In this document: piece after piece, positions 1 through 10,481 of the stretch
How positions within the stretch are numbered: position 1 is the stretch's first letter
Layout of the letters: each line of letters begins with the position of its first letter
Origin: Meghimatium bilineatum
Taxonomy: Eukaryota > Mollusca > Gastropoda > Stylommatophora > Philomycidae
NCBI GenBank assembly: GCA_034231615.1
Contig: CM067306.1
Coordinates: 66,754,579-66,818,578 of the forward strand
DNA length: 64,000 nt
Direction: 5' to 3'
The notes under the pieces: model-generated
Told to the model about the DNA's origin: nothing
The model's database searches: none
Seen by the model: only the letters and a program-made list of their open reading frames with translations
Translations under genes and position numbers: made by a program

Positions 1-309
1 AATATGCACTTATTTTCTGAGCGAAATTAAGACCAGGATTATGACAAGAAACACAACCTTAAAACGCTCCCAAATTCAATCAATAACGCAGAACTTAACC
101 ACTCACAAGATATCAATACAATGTTTCTATAAGGGGCTTTCCATAAATAAAGTCAAGAATTTTCTTTTACCAATTGTGTATAACCCGTCCACTTCTCTTG
201 TCAACAGACTGTCCAGAATTTAGGAACTAAAACTGTTGAATTATGTCAACAAATATTCTAAATGTAACATTCCAACATTTGAATTGTTATATTCAAATAT
301 AATAATCAA
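1..309. other. AT-rich stretch, nothing recognised
   Basis: No repeat, transposon motif or convincing coding frame is visible. A 60-codon open frame exists but has no family features and sits in AT-rich low-information sequence. Confidence 0.5.
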
Positions 310-1292
310 CAGTTCTTGTGATGTCAGTGACACGTTCTTGTGATGTCAGTGACAAGTTCTTGTGATGCTAGTGACCAGTTCTTGTGATGTGAGTGACAAG
401 TTCTTGTGATGTCAGTGACAAGTTCTTGTGATGTGAGTGACAAGTTCTTGTGATGTCAGTGACAAGTTCTTGTGATGCTAGTGACCAGTTCTTGTGATGT
501 GAGTGACAAGTTCTTGTGATGTCAGTGACAAGTTCTTGTGATGTGAGTGACAAGTTCTTGTGATGTCAGTGACAAGTTCTTGTGATGCTAGTGACCAGTT
601 CTAGTGATGTGAGTGACAAGTTCTTGTGATGTCAGTGACAAGTTCTTGTGATGCTAGTGACCAGTTCTTGTGATGTGAGTGACAAGTTCTTGTGATGTCA
701 GTGACAAGTTCTTGTGATTGTGAGTGACAAGTTCTTGTGATGTCAGTGACAAGTTCTTGTGATGCTAGTGACCAGTTCTTGTGATGTGAGTGACAAGTTC
801 TTGTGATGTCAGTGACAAGTTCTTGTGATGTGAGTGACAAGTTCTTGTGATGTCAGTGACAAGTTCTTGTGATGCTAGTGACCAGTTCTAGTGGTGTGAG
901 TGACAAGTTCTTGTGATGTCAGTGACAAGTTCTTGTGATGTGAGTGACCAGTTCTTGTGATGTCAGTGACAGGTTCTTGTGATATGAGTGACAAGTTCTT
1001 GTGATGTCAGTGACAAGTTCTTGTGATGCTAGTGACCAGTTCTTGTGATGTGAGTGACAAGTTCTTGTGATGTCAGTGACAAGTTCTTGTGATGTGAGTG
1101 ACAAGTTCTTGTGATGCTAGTGACAAGTTCTTGTGATGTGAGTGACAAGTTCTTGTGATGTCAGTGACAAGTTCTTGTGATGTGAGTGACCAGTTCTTGT
1201 GATGTCAGTGACAAGTTCTTGTGATGTGAGTGACAAGTTCTTGTGATGTCAGTGACAAGTTCTTGTGATGTGAGTGACCAGTTCTTGTGATG
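310..1292. repeat. 22-bp minisatellite with higher-order structure, about 44 copies
   Basis: The core is AGTTCTTGTGATG followed by one of three variants: TCAGTGACA (C), TGAGTGACA (G) or CTAGTGACC (L). The variants are ordered. The block L-G-C-G-C (5 units, 110 bp) recurs many times. A rare TCTAGTG variant at 601 recurs at 888, about 13 units away, with one inserted base between. Each unit holds the small inverted repeat ACAAG-TT-CTTGT. Open frames on the minus strand here are products of the repeat. Confidence 0.97.
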
Positions 1293-2018
1293 ACTTCGTG
1301 AATAACGATGCCATCTTTACAATGTTTTTTGTCCATATTTTCTTACCATTCTTCTTCAAAACCACCTCCCATCTACCTGCATCCACTTAATTACACTTAT
1401 TATGATTGCCTGTGATTCTCTTCCCTACATCAAGCTTGGCTATAAGACACTTAATCTAATATTTCTGCCCTTTTGGTTTCATGAAATTCCGAAAATTTCC
1501 AACGAATATGAACATACATTCCCTCATAAAATAAATTCCAGATTAAATTTGCTGTGTAGAAAACATGCTTCTCTCATTACTCAAGTAAAATAATTCTTCA
1601 TTATTACAAAACTCTTTACAGTTTTGTAATTTCCATCCTATAATATCCAACTATAACGCATACCTCACCTTCTCTTACATCAACCAATCGAAGGCGTGCA
1701 CTCAGGTGTATACCAACTGTTACACGACGTTTGATTATAGCATGCAATCTTACAAGAACTTCTCGTACGTAATGAACTTGCTATCAGCGGTTCTCATAAT
1801 CTCTTGATTATATCCATCTCACAACATGAAACCCTCAACCGTACATACTATAACATATAACTAATTGATAAACTAAGACATAACTGTACCAGTTATTGAT
1901 TACATTCTCCATTTGTACACACACATCTAAAATATGTTATAGTTTAACAGTACAAAATAAACATCTTTTTTTTTGTACAGAAAAAGTACCACTCTTAGTG
2001 AATAATAGCCAAATGTAC
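1293..2018. other. Unique AT-rich spacer with a small hairpin
   Basis: No gene or element is recognised. It contains a perfect 10-bp inverted repeat, ATTACAAAAC at 1603-1612 and GTTTTGTAAT at 1621-1630, with an 8-base loop. The hairpin is AT-rich and no partner features were seen. Confidence 0.5.
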
Positions 2019-3540
2019 AGAAAGTTCATACACTTGTTCACTCTCTCAGAACGTTCAAACACTTGTTCACTCTCTCAGAACGTTCAAACATTTGTTCACT
2101 CTCTCAGAAAGTTCAAACATTTGTTCACCGTCTCAGAAAGTTCAAACATTTCTTCACCGTCTCAGAAAGTTCAAACATTTGTTCACTGTCTCAGAAAGTT
2201 CAAACATTTGTTCACTGTCTCAGAAAGTTCAAACATTTGTTCACTGTCTCAGAAAGTTCAAACATTTGTTCACTGTCTCAGAAAGTTCAAACATTTGTTC
2301 ACCGTCTCAGAAAGTTCAAACATTTGTTCACTCTCTCAGAAAGTTCAAACACTTGTTCACTGTCTCAGAAAGTTCAAACATTTGTTCACTGTCTCAGAAC
2401 GTTCATACACTTGTTCACTCTCTCAGAAAGTTCATACACTTGTTCACTCTCTCAGAACGTTCAAACATTTGTTCACTCTCTCAGAAAGTTCAAACACTTG
2501 TTCACCGTCTCAGAAAGTTCAAACATTTGTTCACTCTCTCAGAAAGTTCAAACACTTGTTCACCGTCTCAGAAAGTTCAAACATTTGTTCACTCTCTCAG
2601 AAAGTTCAAACACTTATTCACTCTCTCAGAAAGTTCAAACATTTGTTCACTGTCTCAGAAAGTTTAAACATTTGTTCACTGTCTCAGAACGTTCAAACAC
2701 TTGTTCACTCTCTCAGAACGTTCAAACATTTGTTCACTCTCTCAGAAAGTTCAAACATTTGTTCACTCTCTCAGAACGTTCAAACATTTGTTCACTCTCT
2801 CAGAAAGTTCAAACACTTGTTCACCGTCTCAGAAAGTTCAAACATTTGTTCACTCTCTCAGAAAGTTCAAACACTTATTCACTGTCTCAGAAAGTTCAAA
2901 CATTTGTTCACTGTCTCAGAAAGTTTAAACATTTGTTCACTGTCTCAGAACGTTCAAACACTTGTTCACTCTCTCAGAACGTTCAAACATTTGTTCACTC
3001 TCTCAGAAAGTTCAAACATTTGTTCACTCTCTCAGAACGTTCAAACATTTGTTCACTGTCTCAGAAAGTTCAAACATTTGTTCACTGTCTCAGAACGTTC
3101 AAACATTTGTTCACTGTCTCAGAAAGTTCAAACATTTGTTCACTGTCTCAGAACGTTCAAACATTTGTTCACTGTCTCAGAAAGTTCAAACACTTGTTCA
3201 CTGTCTCAGAAAGTTCAAACATTTGTTCACTGTCTCAGAACGTTCAAACACTTGTTCACTCTCTCAGAACGTTCAAACATTTGTTCACTGTCTCAGAACG
3301 TTCAAACATTTGTTCACTGTCTCAGAAAGTTCAAACATTTGTTCACTGTCTCAGAACGTTCAAACACTTGTTCACTCTCTCAGAACGTTCAAACATTTGT
3401 TCACTGTCTCAGAAAGTTCAAACATTTCTTCACTGTCTCAGAAAGTTCATACACTTGTTCACTCTCTCAGAAAGTTCAAACATTTGTTCACTGTCTCAGA
3501 ATGTTCATAAACGTGTTCAGTTGTCTCAAATTGTTCAATT
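2019..3540. repeat. 29-bp minisatellite, about 52 copies
   Basis: The unit core is TCAGAAAGTTCAAACATTTG. Variable sites include CTG/CTC/CCG before the core, AAAG/AACG inside it and ATTTG/ACTTG at its end. Twenty-nine is not a multiple of 3 and the unit lacks plus-strand stops, so all three plus frames stay open for about 1.5 kb, a mathematical consequence and not coding evidence. Rare variants (ACTTATTCACT near 2612 and 2873; GTTTAAAC near 2661 and 2922) recur 261 bp apart, so a 9-unit block has been duplicated. The last two copies decay into unique sequence. Confidence 0.97.
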
Positions 3541-3718
3541 CCCGTTAGTCTCAATCATTTTTGATGAAGTACGGTTCATACAGTGAATGTTATCCAATTT
3601 TAGTTATATCACAACTTTTTACAGCAAAAATAATGGATGTCGTGGTTCTGGAATCTCAATATCTGAAGTATATTGTCTTTAGAAAAGTTATTCCAGATGA
3701 AAATAAAGTGCTGATACA

Positions 3719-4258
3719 TTCTTGTTGTTGGTATTACATTCTTGTTGTTGGTATTACATTCTTGTTGTTGGTATTACATTCTTGTTGTTGGTATTACATT
3801 CTTGTTGCTGGTATTACATTCTTGTTGTTGGTATTAAATTCTTGTTGTTGGTATTACATTCTTGTTGTTGGTATTACATTCTTGTTGTTGGTATTACTTT
3901 CTTGTTGTTGGTATTACTTACTTGTTGTTGGTATTACATTCTTGTTGTTGGTATTACATTCTTGTTGTTGGTATTACATTCTTGTTGCTGGTATTACATT
4001 CTTGTTGTTGGTATTACTTTCTTGTTGTTGGTATTACATTCTTGTTGTTGGTATTACATTCTTGTTGTTGGTATTACATTCTTGTTGTTGGTATTACATT
4101 CTTGTTGTTGGTATTACATTCTTGTTGTTGGTATTACATTCTTGTTGTTGGTATTACATTCTTGTTGTTGGTATTACATTCTTGTTGTTGGTATTACATT
4201 CTTGTTGTTGGTATTACATTCTTGTTGTTGGTATTACCTTCGTGTTGTTGGTAGTTAT
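3719..4258. repeat. 20-bp minisatellite, 27 copies
   Basis: The unit is CTTGTTGTTGGTATTACATT, nearly perfect, with single-base variants (GCTGG, TTAAA, TACTT). All three plus frames are open because 20 is not a multiple of 3. The predicted hydrophobic, Cys/Trp-rich peptide is treated as an artefact. The unit is strongly strand-asymmetric: T/G-rich on plus. Confidence 0.97.
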
Positions 4259-4317
4259 TTCATTGATCATTTTTGATGCCACGTTAAATCCACTATAAGA
4301 TCGGAACTGTGAAATAA

Positions 4318-4575
4318 CGTTTTGTTAATCACTGGAAACAAACATAATAACACATACAAATCGAATTTGCGACCAAAAGGCCTTTTTCAAGACTACACAC
4401 ACAACAAAAACAATGACGAGCAAGAACAACAATATTGACGCTCACGGGACTTCCGTGTTATCTCTGCGTCAAAAGTGTCCTTCTTGCACGTCGTTTTTTG
4501 TTTTGTATGTAGTCTTGATAAAGTGCCTTGTTGTCATAACGTCGATTTGTATGTATTATGTTTGTTTGCAGAGAT
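4318..4575. mobile_element. Foldback of two Penelope-like element 3' ends
   Basis: A long imperfect inverted repeat has its apex at 4443-4457 (CACGG-gactt-CCGTG) and arms of roughly 115-120 bp. Each arm read outward carries the same end signature: TGTAGTCTTGAAAAAGG then a stem and TCGCAAATTCGATTTGTATG on the minus arm (4361-4400), and TGTAGTCTTGATAAAG then AACGTCGATTTGTATG on the plus arm (about 4513-4550). The same signature (CTTGACAAAGG, palindrome, CGAAACG) follows the GIY-YIG remnant at 34031-34505, which links this foldback to a Penelope-like family. That assignment is inference; the inverted repeat itself is seen directly. Confidence 0.7.
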
Positions 4576-4639
4576 TAGCATATTTTTACTATCGTACAAA
4601 ATGGTTCAAAGGTCGCAGAGGATTGACTTCACTGTACTA

Positions 4640-4852
4640 GGTTATCCATATATACTCCGTCCGTCACGAGGCGGCACGCCGCTTGCCGAGAGTATCTCTA
4701 CTAGCACGTAACTCCGTAGCTTCAAGAGATAACCCACAGTGATCTCCGAACAAAAATCCACGGTGCAAACAAAACAACACGTGCCGGATTCGAACCCGTG
4801 ACCGCTTGGATACAAGTCGAACATCTTAACCACTACGTAAGGCAGACCCCAA
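4640..4852 (-). mobile_element. tRNA-headed SINE copy
   Basis: The minus strand shows an A-box-like TTACGTAGTGGTTAAG and a B box GGGTTCGAATCC at tRNA-like spacing (about 4785-4848). Then comes a body with GAAGCTACGGAGTTACGTGC and GGCGTGCCGCC. Pieces of the same body occur at 21410-21470, 23555-23790, 58690-58860 and 60420-60600 behind different tRNA-like heads. The lack of a clean acceptor stem and the presence of a body argue against a functional tRNA gene. Confidence 0.75.
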
Positions 4853-5180
4853 TGTTGTCCACATTATCAACAAGACAAATATTTAATTATTTTTTTGGAA
4901 ACTAAAATGATTAAAAACTTGCTTTCATTGCCGTGTTACCATCTTTGCATGTTGGATTTCAATTTTGTTGCAATAAGTACAGATTGGAAAATTCGGTATG
5001 AAGGTATATTCCAGATTTCTACTTCAGAATATCTCAGAATCATACACGACAAATATAAACATCACAATATCGATTACAATATTTCACTGTTTGGTTGCAG
5101 GAAATTAGATTCGAAAGCTGGAACATTTTTATTCGAAGTTCTGTATAATCATATCCAAGTTACGTGAATTCAGATCTTTC
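4853..5180. other. No recognised feature
   Basis: AT-rich sequence with a 90-codon plus-strand open frame at 4895-5167 beginning METKMIKN. No domain, splice signals or repeated structure support it as a gene; it could be chance. Confidence 0.4.
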
Positions 5181-5508
5181 AGTGCGATTCAATAGTTGTA
5201 AGATTTCCTGTGTGAAGTTTTAGTGCGATTCAATAGTTGTAAGATTTCCTGTGTGAAGTTTTAGTGCGATTAAATAGTTGTAAGATTTCCTGTGTGAAGT
5301 TTTAGTGCGATTCAATAGTTATAAGATTTCCTGTGTGAAGTTTTAGTGCGATTCAATAGTTGTAAGATTTCCTGTGTGAAGTTTTAGTGCGATTCAATAG
5401 TTGTAAGATTTCCTGTGTGAAGTTTTAGTGCCATTCAATAGTTGTAAGATTTCCATTGTTAAGTTTTAGTACGATTCAATAGTTATATGTTTCCTGTATA
5501 CATTTTTA
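5181..5508. repeat. 41-bp minisatellite, 8 copies
   Basis: The unit begins AGTGCGATTCAATAGTTGTA and ends TGTGTGAAGTTTT. Early copies are nearly identical and the last two decay (CCATTGTT, then ATATGTTTCCTG). Confidence 0.95.
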
Positions 5509-6152
5509 GCAATGTTGGATGTAATTGTTTGTGGGTTGGGATATAAGAATAAACATGTGTGTGAACATTCTGAGATAGTGAACATGTGAATGGACATTAT
5601 AAGACAAGTACACAGTTAAACATGCATGGAAGTGAAACAATGTTGTTATTTCTTGCTTCACTTTCGTCTCAGGCCCCACTTCTCCTGATAGATCACGCAG
5701 GTAGTCGGAGAAAGGTGCAAATGAAATTTTGCTCAATACTGGAAATTATATGAAAACAGAATTAATATGTAGATACATTTTAACTCATTAACTACCATAA
5801 GCCGCTACAGCAAATTTGCCTAGTAATGTTACACGCCGCGTATTACGTTCTATTATGTTATATTGTAAAGTCAATAATTTTAATTCAGCTACTAAGCGTT
5901 TTATTTTAATTTCGTAGTTACTGAATTACCATCAAAAGTATGTACCTACTGGCGAACACTTGCAAACATTATATAATTGAAGATGTGATAGCTGAATCAT
6001 ATTATCACATAGACAAATATTTTGTTTGGAAATAAATACCTAATCTTTGTAGCAATGTCTTTAACTGATAACCATGCCGCTGTTTTGAATTCAATCTCAC
6101 AAGCATGTGAGTGTTTTACAATTCTGAGATAAATAGAAATATCTAGTAGTGG
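5509..6152. other. AT-rich spacer upstream of a candidate exon
   Basis: No repeat or element is recognised. The last bases carry an in-frame TAG at 6147-6149 before the ATG at 6153. The tract before it is not pyrimidine-rich, so no good 3' splice acceptor is evident. This favours a first coding exon if the exon is real. Confidence 0.45.
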
Positions 6153-6449
6153 ATGAAACACATTGATACCAATGGACTTGGGGAAAGTACTAACACCGTC
6201 AGCCTGGAGTCTTTGAAGATTTTCATTAAGACTGCTACGTCTGTGTTAAAAATGCACATGAACGGACAAGCAAACGGAAGTTGTGTCACGTTTACGAAAT
6301 CCTCGATAGAGATGACATCCATAGGTTCTGATGATCTTCCACGCGCCTGGAGTATGGACGCCATATCTCAAGCTGCAATGATTGCGCCACGACCTCTAAA
6401 GAAAAAGGGATTATTTGGTACAACTCCCAGCATTGAAGGAAGTTGGCAG
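6153..6449 (+). CDS. Candidate first coding exon, product unknown
   Basis: This is a normal-complexity open frame of 99 codons from ATG 6153, starting MKHIDTNGLGESTN and ending TTPSIEGSWQ. It stops exactly at CAG|GTGAGT, a consensus metazoan 5' splice donor, leaving a phase-0 junction. Composition is balanced (Ser/Thr-rich middle, a basic RPLKKKG patch near the end), unlike the surrounding repeats. There is no signal peptide or membrane span, and I do not recognise the family. If real, it would be the N-terminal soluble part of a protein whose later exons were not identified in this window. The start context is weak (T at -3), so the true start or upstream boundary could differ. The donor is duplicated downstream by a minisatellite (see 6447-6700). 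Confidence 0.5.
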
Positions 6450-6700
6450 GTGAGTCTCGTATCTTACCTGTCGTTGTTAAATGTTGACAGGTGAGTCTCG
6501 TATCTTACATGTCGTTGTTAAATGTTGACAGGTGAGTCTCGTATCTTACATGTCGTTGTTAAATGGTGGCAGGTGAGTCTCGTATCTTACATGTCGTTGT
6601 TAAATGGTGGCAGGTGAGTCTCGTATCTTACCTGTCGTTGTTAAATGTTGGCAGGTAATTATCTTGTCTTAACTTTCGTTGTTAAATATGGGCAGGTGTG
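6447..6700 (+). repeat. 41-bp tandem array that duplicates a splice donor
   Basis: Seven copies of CAG|GT lie 41 bp apart, with GT at 6450, 6491, 6532, 6573, 6614, 6655 and 6696. The first five are perfect CAG|GTGAGT; the sixth is GTAATT and the seventh GTGTGT. The unit continues CTCGTATCTTAC, then GTCGTTGTTAAATG. GTTGGCAGGT occurs at 6443-6452 and again at about 6648-6657, so it bounds the amplified block. Using a downstream donor would add multiples of 41 nt and shift frame. Confidence 0.9.
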
Positions 6701-6821
6701 TCTCCATTTTACCTGTATTTGTCTAGTCTGTTGTGGCGCTTCCCTTTTTTTCGTTTTGACCACATATGGATAATGCAGGTTATTTCCAGTGAAGGGTATA
6801 CGAGCAGAGTCAAAACACGTT

Positions 6822-7395
6822 CATCTGATCGAGTATTGGTCATTATATGACAAGTTAGTGGTCAACAATGTGGTCAAGTCTGATCCAGTATTGGTCATTA
6901 TATGACAAGTTAGTGGTCAACAATGTGGTCAAGTCTGATCCAGTATTGGTCATTATATGACAAGTTAGTGGTCAACAATGTGGTCAAGTCTGATCCAGTA
7001 TTGGTCATTATATGACAAGTTAGTGGTCAACAATGTGGTCAAGTCTGATCCAGTATTGGTCATTATATGACAAGTTAGTGGTCAACAATGTGGTCAAGTC
7101 TGATCCAGTATTGGTCATTATATGACAAGTTAGTGGTCAACAATGTGGTCAAGTCTGATCCAGTATTGGTCATTATATGACAAGTTAGTGGTCAACAATG
7201 TGGTCAAGTCTGATCCAGTATTGGTCATTATATGACAAGTTAGTGGTCAACAATGTGGTCAAGTCTGATCCAGTATTGGTCATTATATGACAAGTTAGTG
7301 GTCAACACTGCAGCAGTTAATTGTGTTTACTTTGTGTGATGTGTAACAATTATTTGACCAGGTAACTGTCATTATATGACAAGTTAGTGGTCAAT
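6822..7395. repeat. 55-bp minisatellite, about 9 copies plus remnant
   Basis: The unit core is CAGTATTGGTCATTATATGA followed by CAAGTTAGTGGTCAACAATG. Copies from 6878 on are nearly identical, and the first has GAGTATT. A separated decayed copy (GTAACTGTCATTATATGAC) sits at 7362-7395, just before a family B copy. Confidence 0.95.
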
Positions 7396-7560
7396 GTATC
7401 TGTCTTCTTCAGCATTCATTCTCCCCCTGGATCTGTGCTCTAGCAGGACAATAGTCCTACTAGTTTTTCAGCAGCATGTGATCCATAGAATGGGAATGTG
7501 TTGTGTCGGGCCATTATCCCGAATGAAACCGTCACACAACGTGTTTCCATTCTCTGACGC
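7396..7560. mobile_element. Family B copies joined head to head
   Basis: From 7400 the sequence reads as minus-strand family B (TTCTTCAGCATTCATTCTC, CTAGCAGGACAATAGTCCTA, then GGGAATGTGTTGTG). At about 7500 it switches to plus-strand family B (GTGTCGGGCCATTATCCCG, CACACAACGTGTTTCCATTC). The switch falls in the shared TGTGTTGTGTCGG, so two partial copies are fused in inverted orientation. Confidence 0.7.
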
Positions 7561-9000
7561 AATATGCAGTAAATGAAAGGGTATTATTCAGCTTATGTCG
7601 AAATAGTGGTAAACATCGGACATAGTAGCTGTTAGTAGTTCCCAATTATTGGGAGCTGCGGCATGTGCGCAAATTATTGAACCATTGTTGTCTTTTTTTC
7701 CCCATACAGTTGTAGGTGGTGATTAAGAAAGTTGAGATACATGCGGACAACCTGTTGTCTGTGTTAACTGTGAGAAATTCATTATTGTCACTACATGTTT
7801 TGTCTCAAACTCCCATGAATGACAAACGTAAGCATGTTAGTGAACATGGTACCGTCAGAATTCTGGGTAATGGTCAATGCTAGATCACAATAGATGGGTA
7901 AAATAGATGGTACAAACTCTGACTCCTGGGTAATGCAAAACATTTTTTTACATCTAACTTTTGTGCCGTCCAACTTATATATTAACAATGAAGTCTTGTT
8001 TTTGTCGTGGTCGTGTCCCCCTCCCCCAATCCCACATTTTCTTAGTTCTTCTGATATCTTACTCCATAAATCATCCTTAAAACCTAGTTCTCGCACAGTA
8101 ACAAAGCTTCATGCGAATATATTGCAATAGACCATTCTCGCATTAAATAAATCTAGAATTTCTTTAGTTACCTTGCGTCATCCACGGCCCAGCCACATTT
8201 ATTTACCTGTTACAAAATAATAGCGCCTCCACTTGTCTGATGCTACATGATCGTCCAACCATAACTTGAAATATCTCAATCCAGCTAATTAGAAGCAATG
8301 ATGCATGGGTCTTGTTGCCTTGTCATTACCTCAACTGTATAATTAATGGGTGGAGGTAATCAGAGAAGGCAGAATTGATTCCAAATTTAGAGATTTGATT
8401 TTTCACGATTCAGCGATTCTGTGTTAATTGTACGAATACGTTGTCTGGTATCCGGGATACTTAGTGATGATGTCTGTTTGTGGAGGTCACTGTCTGTCCG
8501 ACTGTCTGTCTAGTCTATCTGCCTGGTCTGTCTGTCTATCTTTCTTTTGTTCTGTCTTTCTGACTGTGTGTGTTAACTCTTTGTCTCCGTACGGTTTTCC
8601 TGCAATGCCGAACATGATAGTAAATTCATATTAAAATGTAGATTTGAGCGGCTTTTCGGCATAGTGGGTCTCCAAAATGTGGATATTAGCGGCTCGGTGG
8701 ACATAAAGAGTTAATCTGTCCAGATCTTTACCCCCAATTTCAACACAATTCCCAATAAATCCGCCACGACCCCCCCCCTCCTTTTATAGCTCCGTGCTCC
8801 TATGTCCCTGTCTATTCATCTCACCCTTGTCCTTCTGTGTATTTATTTGTCTATCTGTGTGGACGCCTGTCATCCATCCACCAATCTATGTATATATGTA
8901 TGTCAAATGTATGTTTATATATTAGTAGTAGTTGAAGATGTGCCCCATCGTATCTAATTGCACTTACAATTCCTGCACCCTTATAGGGCTCATTTAGGAC
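7561..9000. other. Mostly unique spacer; weak SANT-like remnant and pyrimidine tract
   Basis: A minus-strand open frame at 7791-8096 contains DLWSKISEELRKCGI, which loosely resembles the W..I...L...G pattern of transposon Myb/SANT-like DNA-binding domains; the rest does not fit and the call is weak. At 7689-7711 a tract CTTTTTTTCCCCATACAG is a good 3' acceptor sequence, but all three frames close within a few codons after it. A T/C-rich TCTG-type microsatellite-like stretch occupies 8470-8580. Nothing else is recognised. Confidence 0.35.
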
Positions 9001-9247
9001 TCATATAGGGCTCATATAGGACTCATATAAGGGAAAAAATACCCTTATGCAAGGAAATGAAAGGTCGTGCAATGGTTGTGTAAGGACGTGCAGAGACCGC
9101 GAAAAGGTCGTGCAAACGTCGAGCAGGGACGTGGTAATATAGTTTGTATCAGGAAAATAAGTTGTAGAAAGGTCATGTTGAGCCCCATTTCACCCTAAAA
9201 ATATAGCTGTTATAACGGAAAACAAGGAGAGGGATGATCAGTGATCT
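9001..9247. other. Degenerate short repeats
   Basis: Alternating GGGCTCAT and GGACTCATATA motifs (8986-9035) are followed by loosely repeated AAGGTCGTGCAA/GGACGTGCAG motifs (9060-9130). No element is recognised. Confidence 0.4.
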
Positions 9248-9381
9248 GCTGAGGTCTCATAGGCCTTGTTATATAACTCATATAAGGAAAAATTAGGAAA
9301 CATCGACGTGCGGTGCTGAGCTCTCATAGGCCTTGTTATATAACTCATATAAGGAAAAATTAGGAAACATCGACGTGCAGA
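9248..9381. repeat. 67-bp tandem duplication, 2 copies
   Basis: GCTGAG..CTCATAGGCC through AACATCGACGTGC repeats at 9248 and 9315 with very few differences. It appears to be a minisatellite at the two-copy stage. Confidence 0.9.
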
Positions 9382-10481
9382 GACCTCACATGGCTCTATA
9401 TGTATTTTTCCGTATTGTTTGTTCTGAGGTATTGTGGATTTGTGATTAAAAATTGTGAAATTATGTATTTATGTTTTAGATCTGATGCCTCTGTTTGTTC
9501 GGAGATCTAATTAGATGATGCTATTATAAGAAAACACTAGCCCACAACTATTTATTCAGGAATCGGAAGTGTGACTTCTAAGTTGATAGTGTTAGTCCTG
9601 TAGATATACTTTACTGTTAACTTAATATAATGTTTCGGATATGTACAAGTTATATATATATTATTTAAGTGACATACACAGTATATAAGAACAACGTGAC
9701 TTAATGGTAGTTGCTGCGTTATTTTATGTTTTCCATTATATGATTATTAGACTTATTGTGGGGAATGACATTTAATAGATGGTTGGTCGGTTTCTGTTAT
9801 TCATTTGGACATGAGTAGTTATATTGACCACGGATGGGTTATGATTCGAACAGGGAAATATCGATAAAATAGAAGGCATAAGCATGTGTGACTATGGTTT
9901 ATACATATATTTAGTAGTTATTTATATATATATATAGCTAAATAGACATATTTCCATAAGTTTAGTGAGCTCGAGGTAAGGTGGCACGGGGGGCGGGGGG
10001 ATGTAAGTTGATGATGTGTTATCTTGGATGTACAGTTTTGGGGACTGTAGTGGGATCGGATGGTGGAGGGGGGGAGGGGGTTAATAGTCACTTGTCCTTC
10101 ATGATATTGTTTAGTACACATTGTTATATAGCCGTTATAAGGGACACATCATATACATATAACTGATATATATACACACACAAATACAAAAGCACGGAAA
10201 AATACATTGGACATTATAGGTATTTTATTGAATCATTGAATATATATATAGTACATTTGATAAAAGGCTCGGTGATAGAAAGGTGGGAGGAGGGATCATC
10301 CTTCTTACGGTTATGATGGCAGCGGCAACTGACTATGGGAAACGTTGTTTCGGCAAAACGTATAAGCATACAGGAGATCTGTTGGATCAAATTTCCGATG
10401 AAATGATCTGATGTTATGGAGAGTAGCAGACACTCAACTGACTTCTACCAACGACGAAGAGTATTACGTAGAAAGCAGAGA
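9382..10481. other. AT-rich spacer with a G-rich segment
   Basis: Mostly AT-rich with short TA runs. At 9988-10082 the plus strand has several G runs, including GGGGGGCGGGGGG and GGAGGGGGGGAGGGGG, spaced so that G-quadruplex folding is possible. A small open frame starting MMAAATDYGKRCFG at about 10315 has 32 codons and no recognised family. Confidence 0.4.

Noticed and set aside
310..1292. CRISPR-like direct repeats
   Set aside because: Repeats are contiguous with no unique spacers, no cas genes are present and the genome is eukaryotic. The same applies to every other array here.
310..1292. ACAAGTTCTTGT as a nuclear-receptor or p53-type binding site array
   Set aside because: The inverted repeat does not match either consensus at the required positions, and no regulated gene is nearby.
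1896..3586. Overlapping 500-550 codon open frames in all three plus frames
   Set aside because: They follow from a 29-bp unit without plus-strand stops; the unit length is not a multiple of 3, so all frames are open together. No domain or start/splice context.
3561..4298. Hydrophobic 245-codon frame resembling a membrane protein
   Set aside because: Translation of the 20-bp T/G-rich array; hydrophobicity is a base-composition effect.
4785..4850. Functional tRNA gene on the minus strand
   Set aside because: Promoter boxes are present, but the acceptor stem does not close cleanly and a SINE body follows. Also rejected for 14620-14700, 23705-23786, 56785-56860 and 58690-58760.
7689..7711. 3' splice acceptor pairing with the donor at 6450
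   Set aside because: Polypyrimidine tract and CAG are good, but every frame after it stops within a few codons, so no coding second exon is supported; a UTR exon cannot be excluded.
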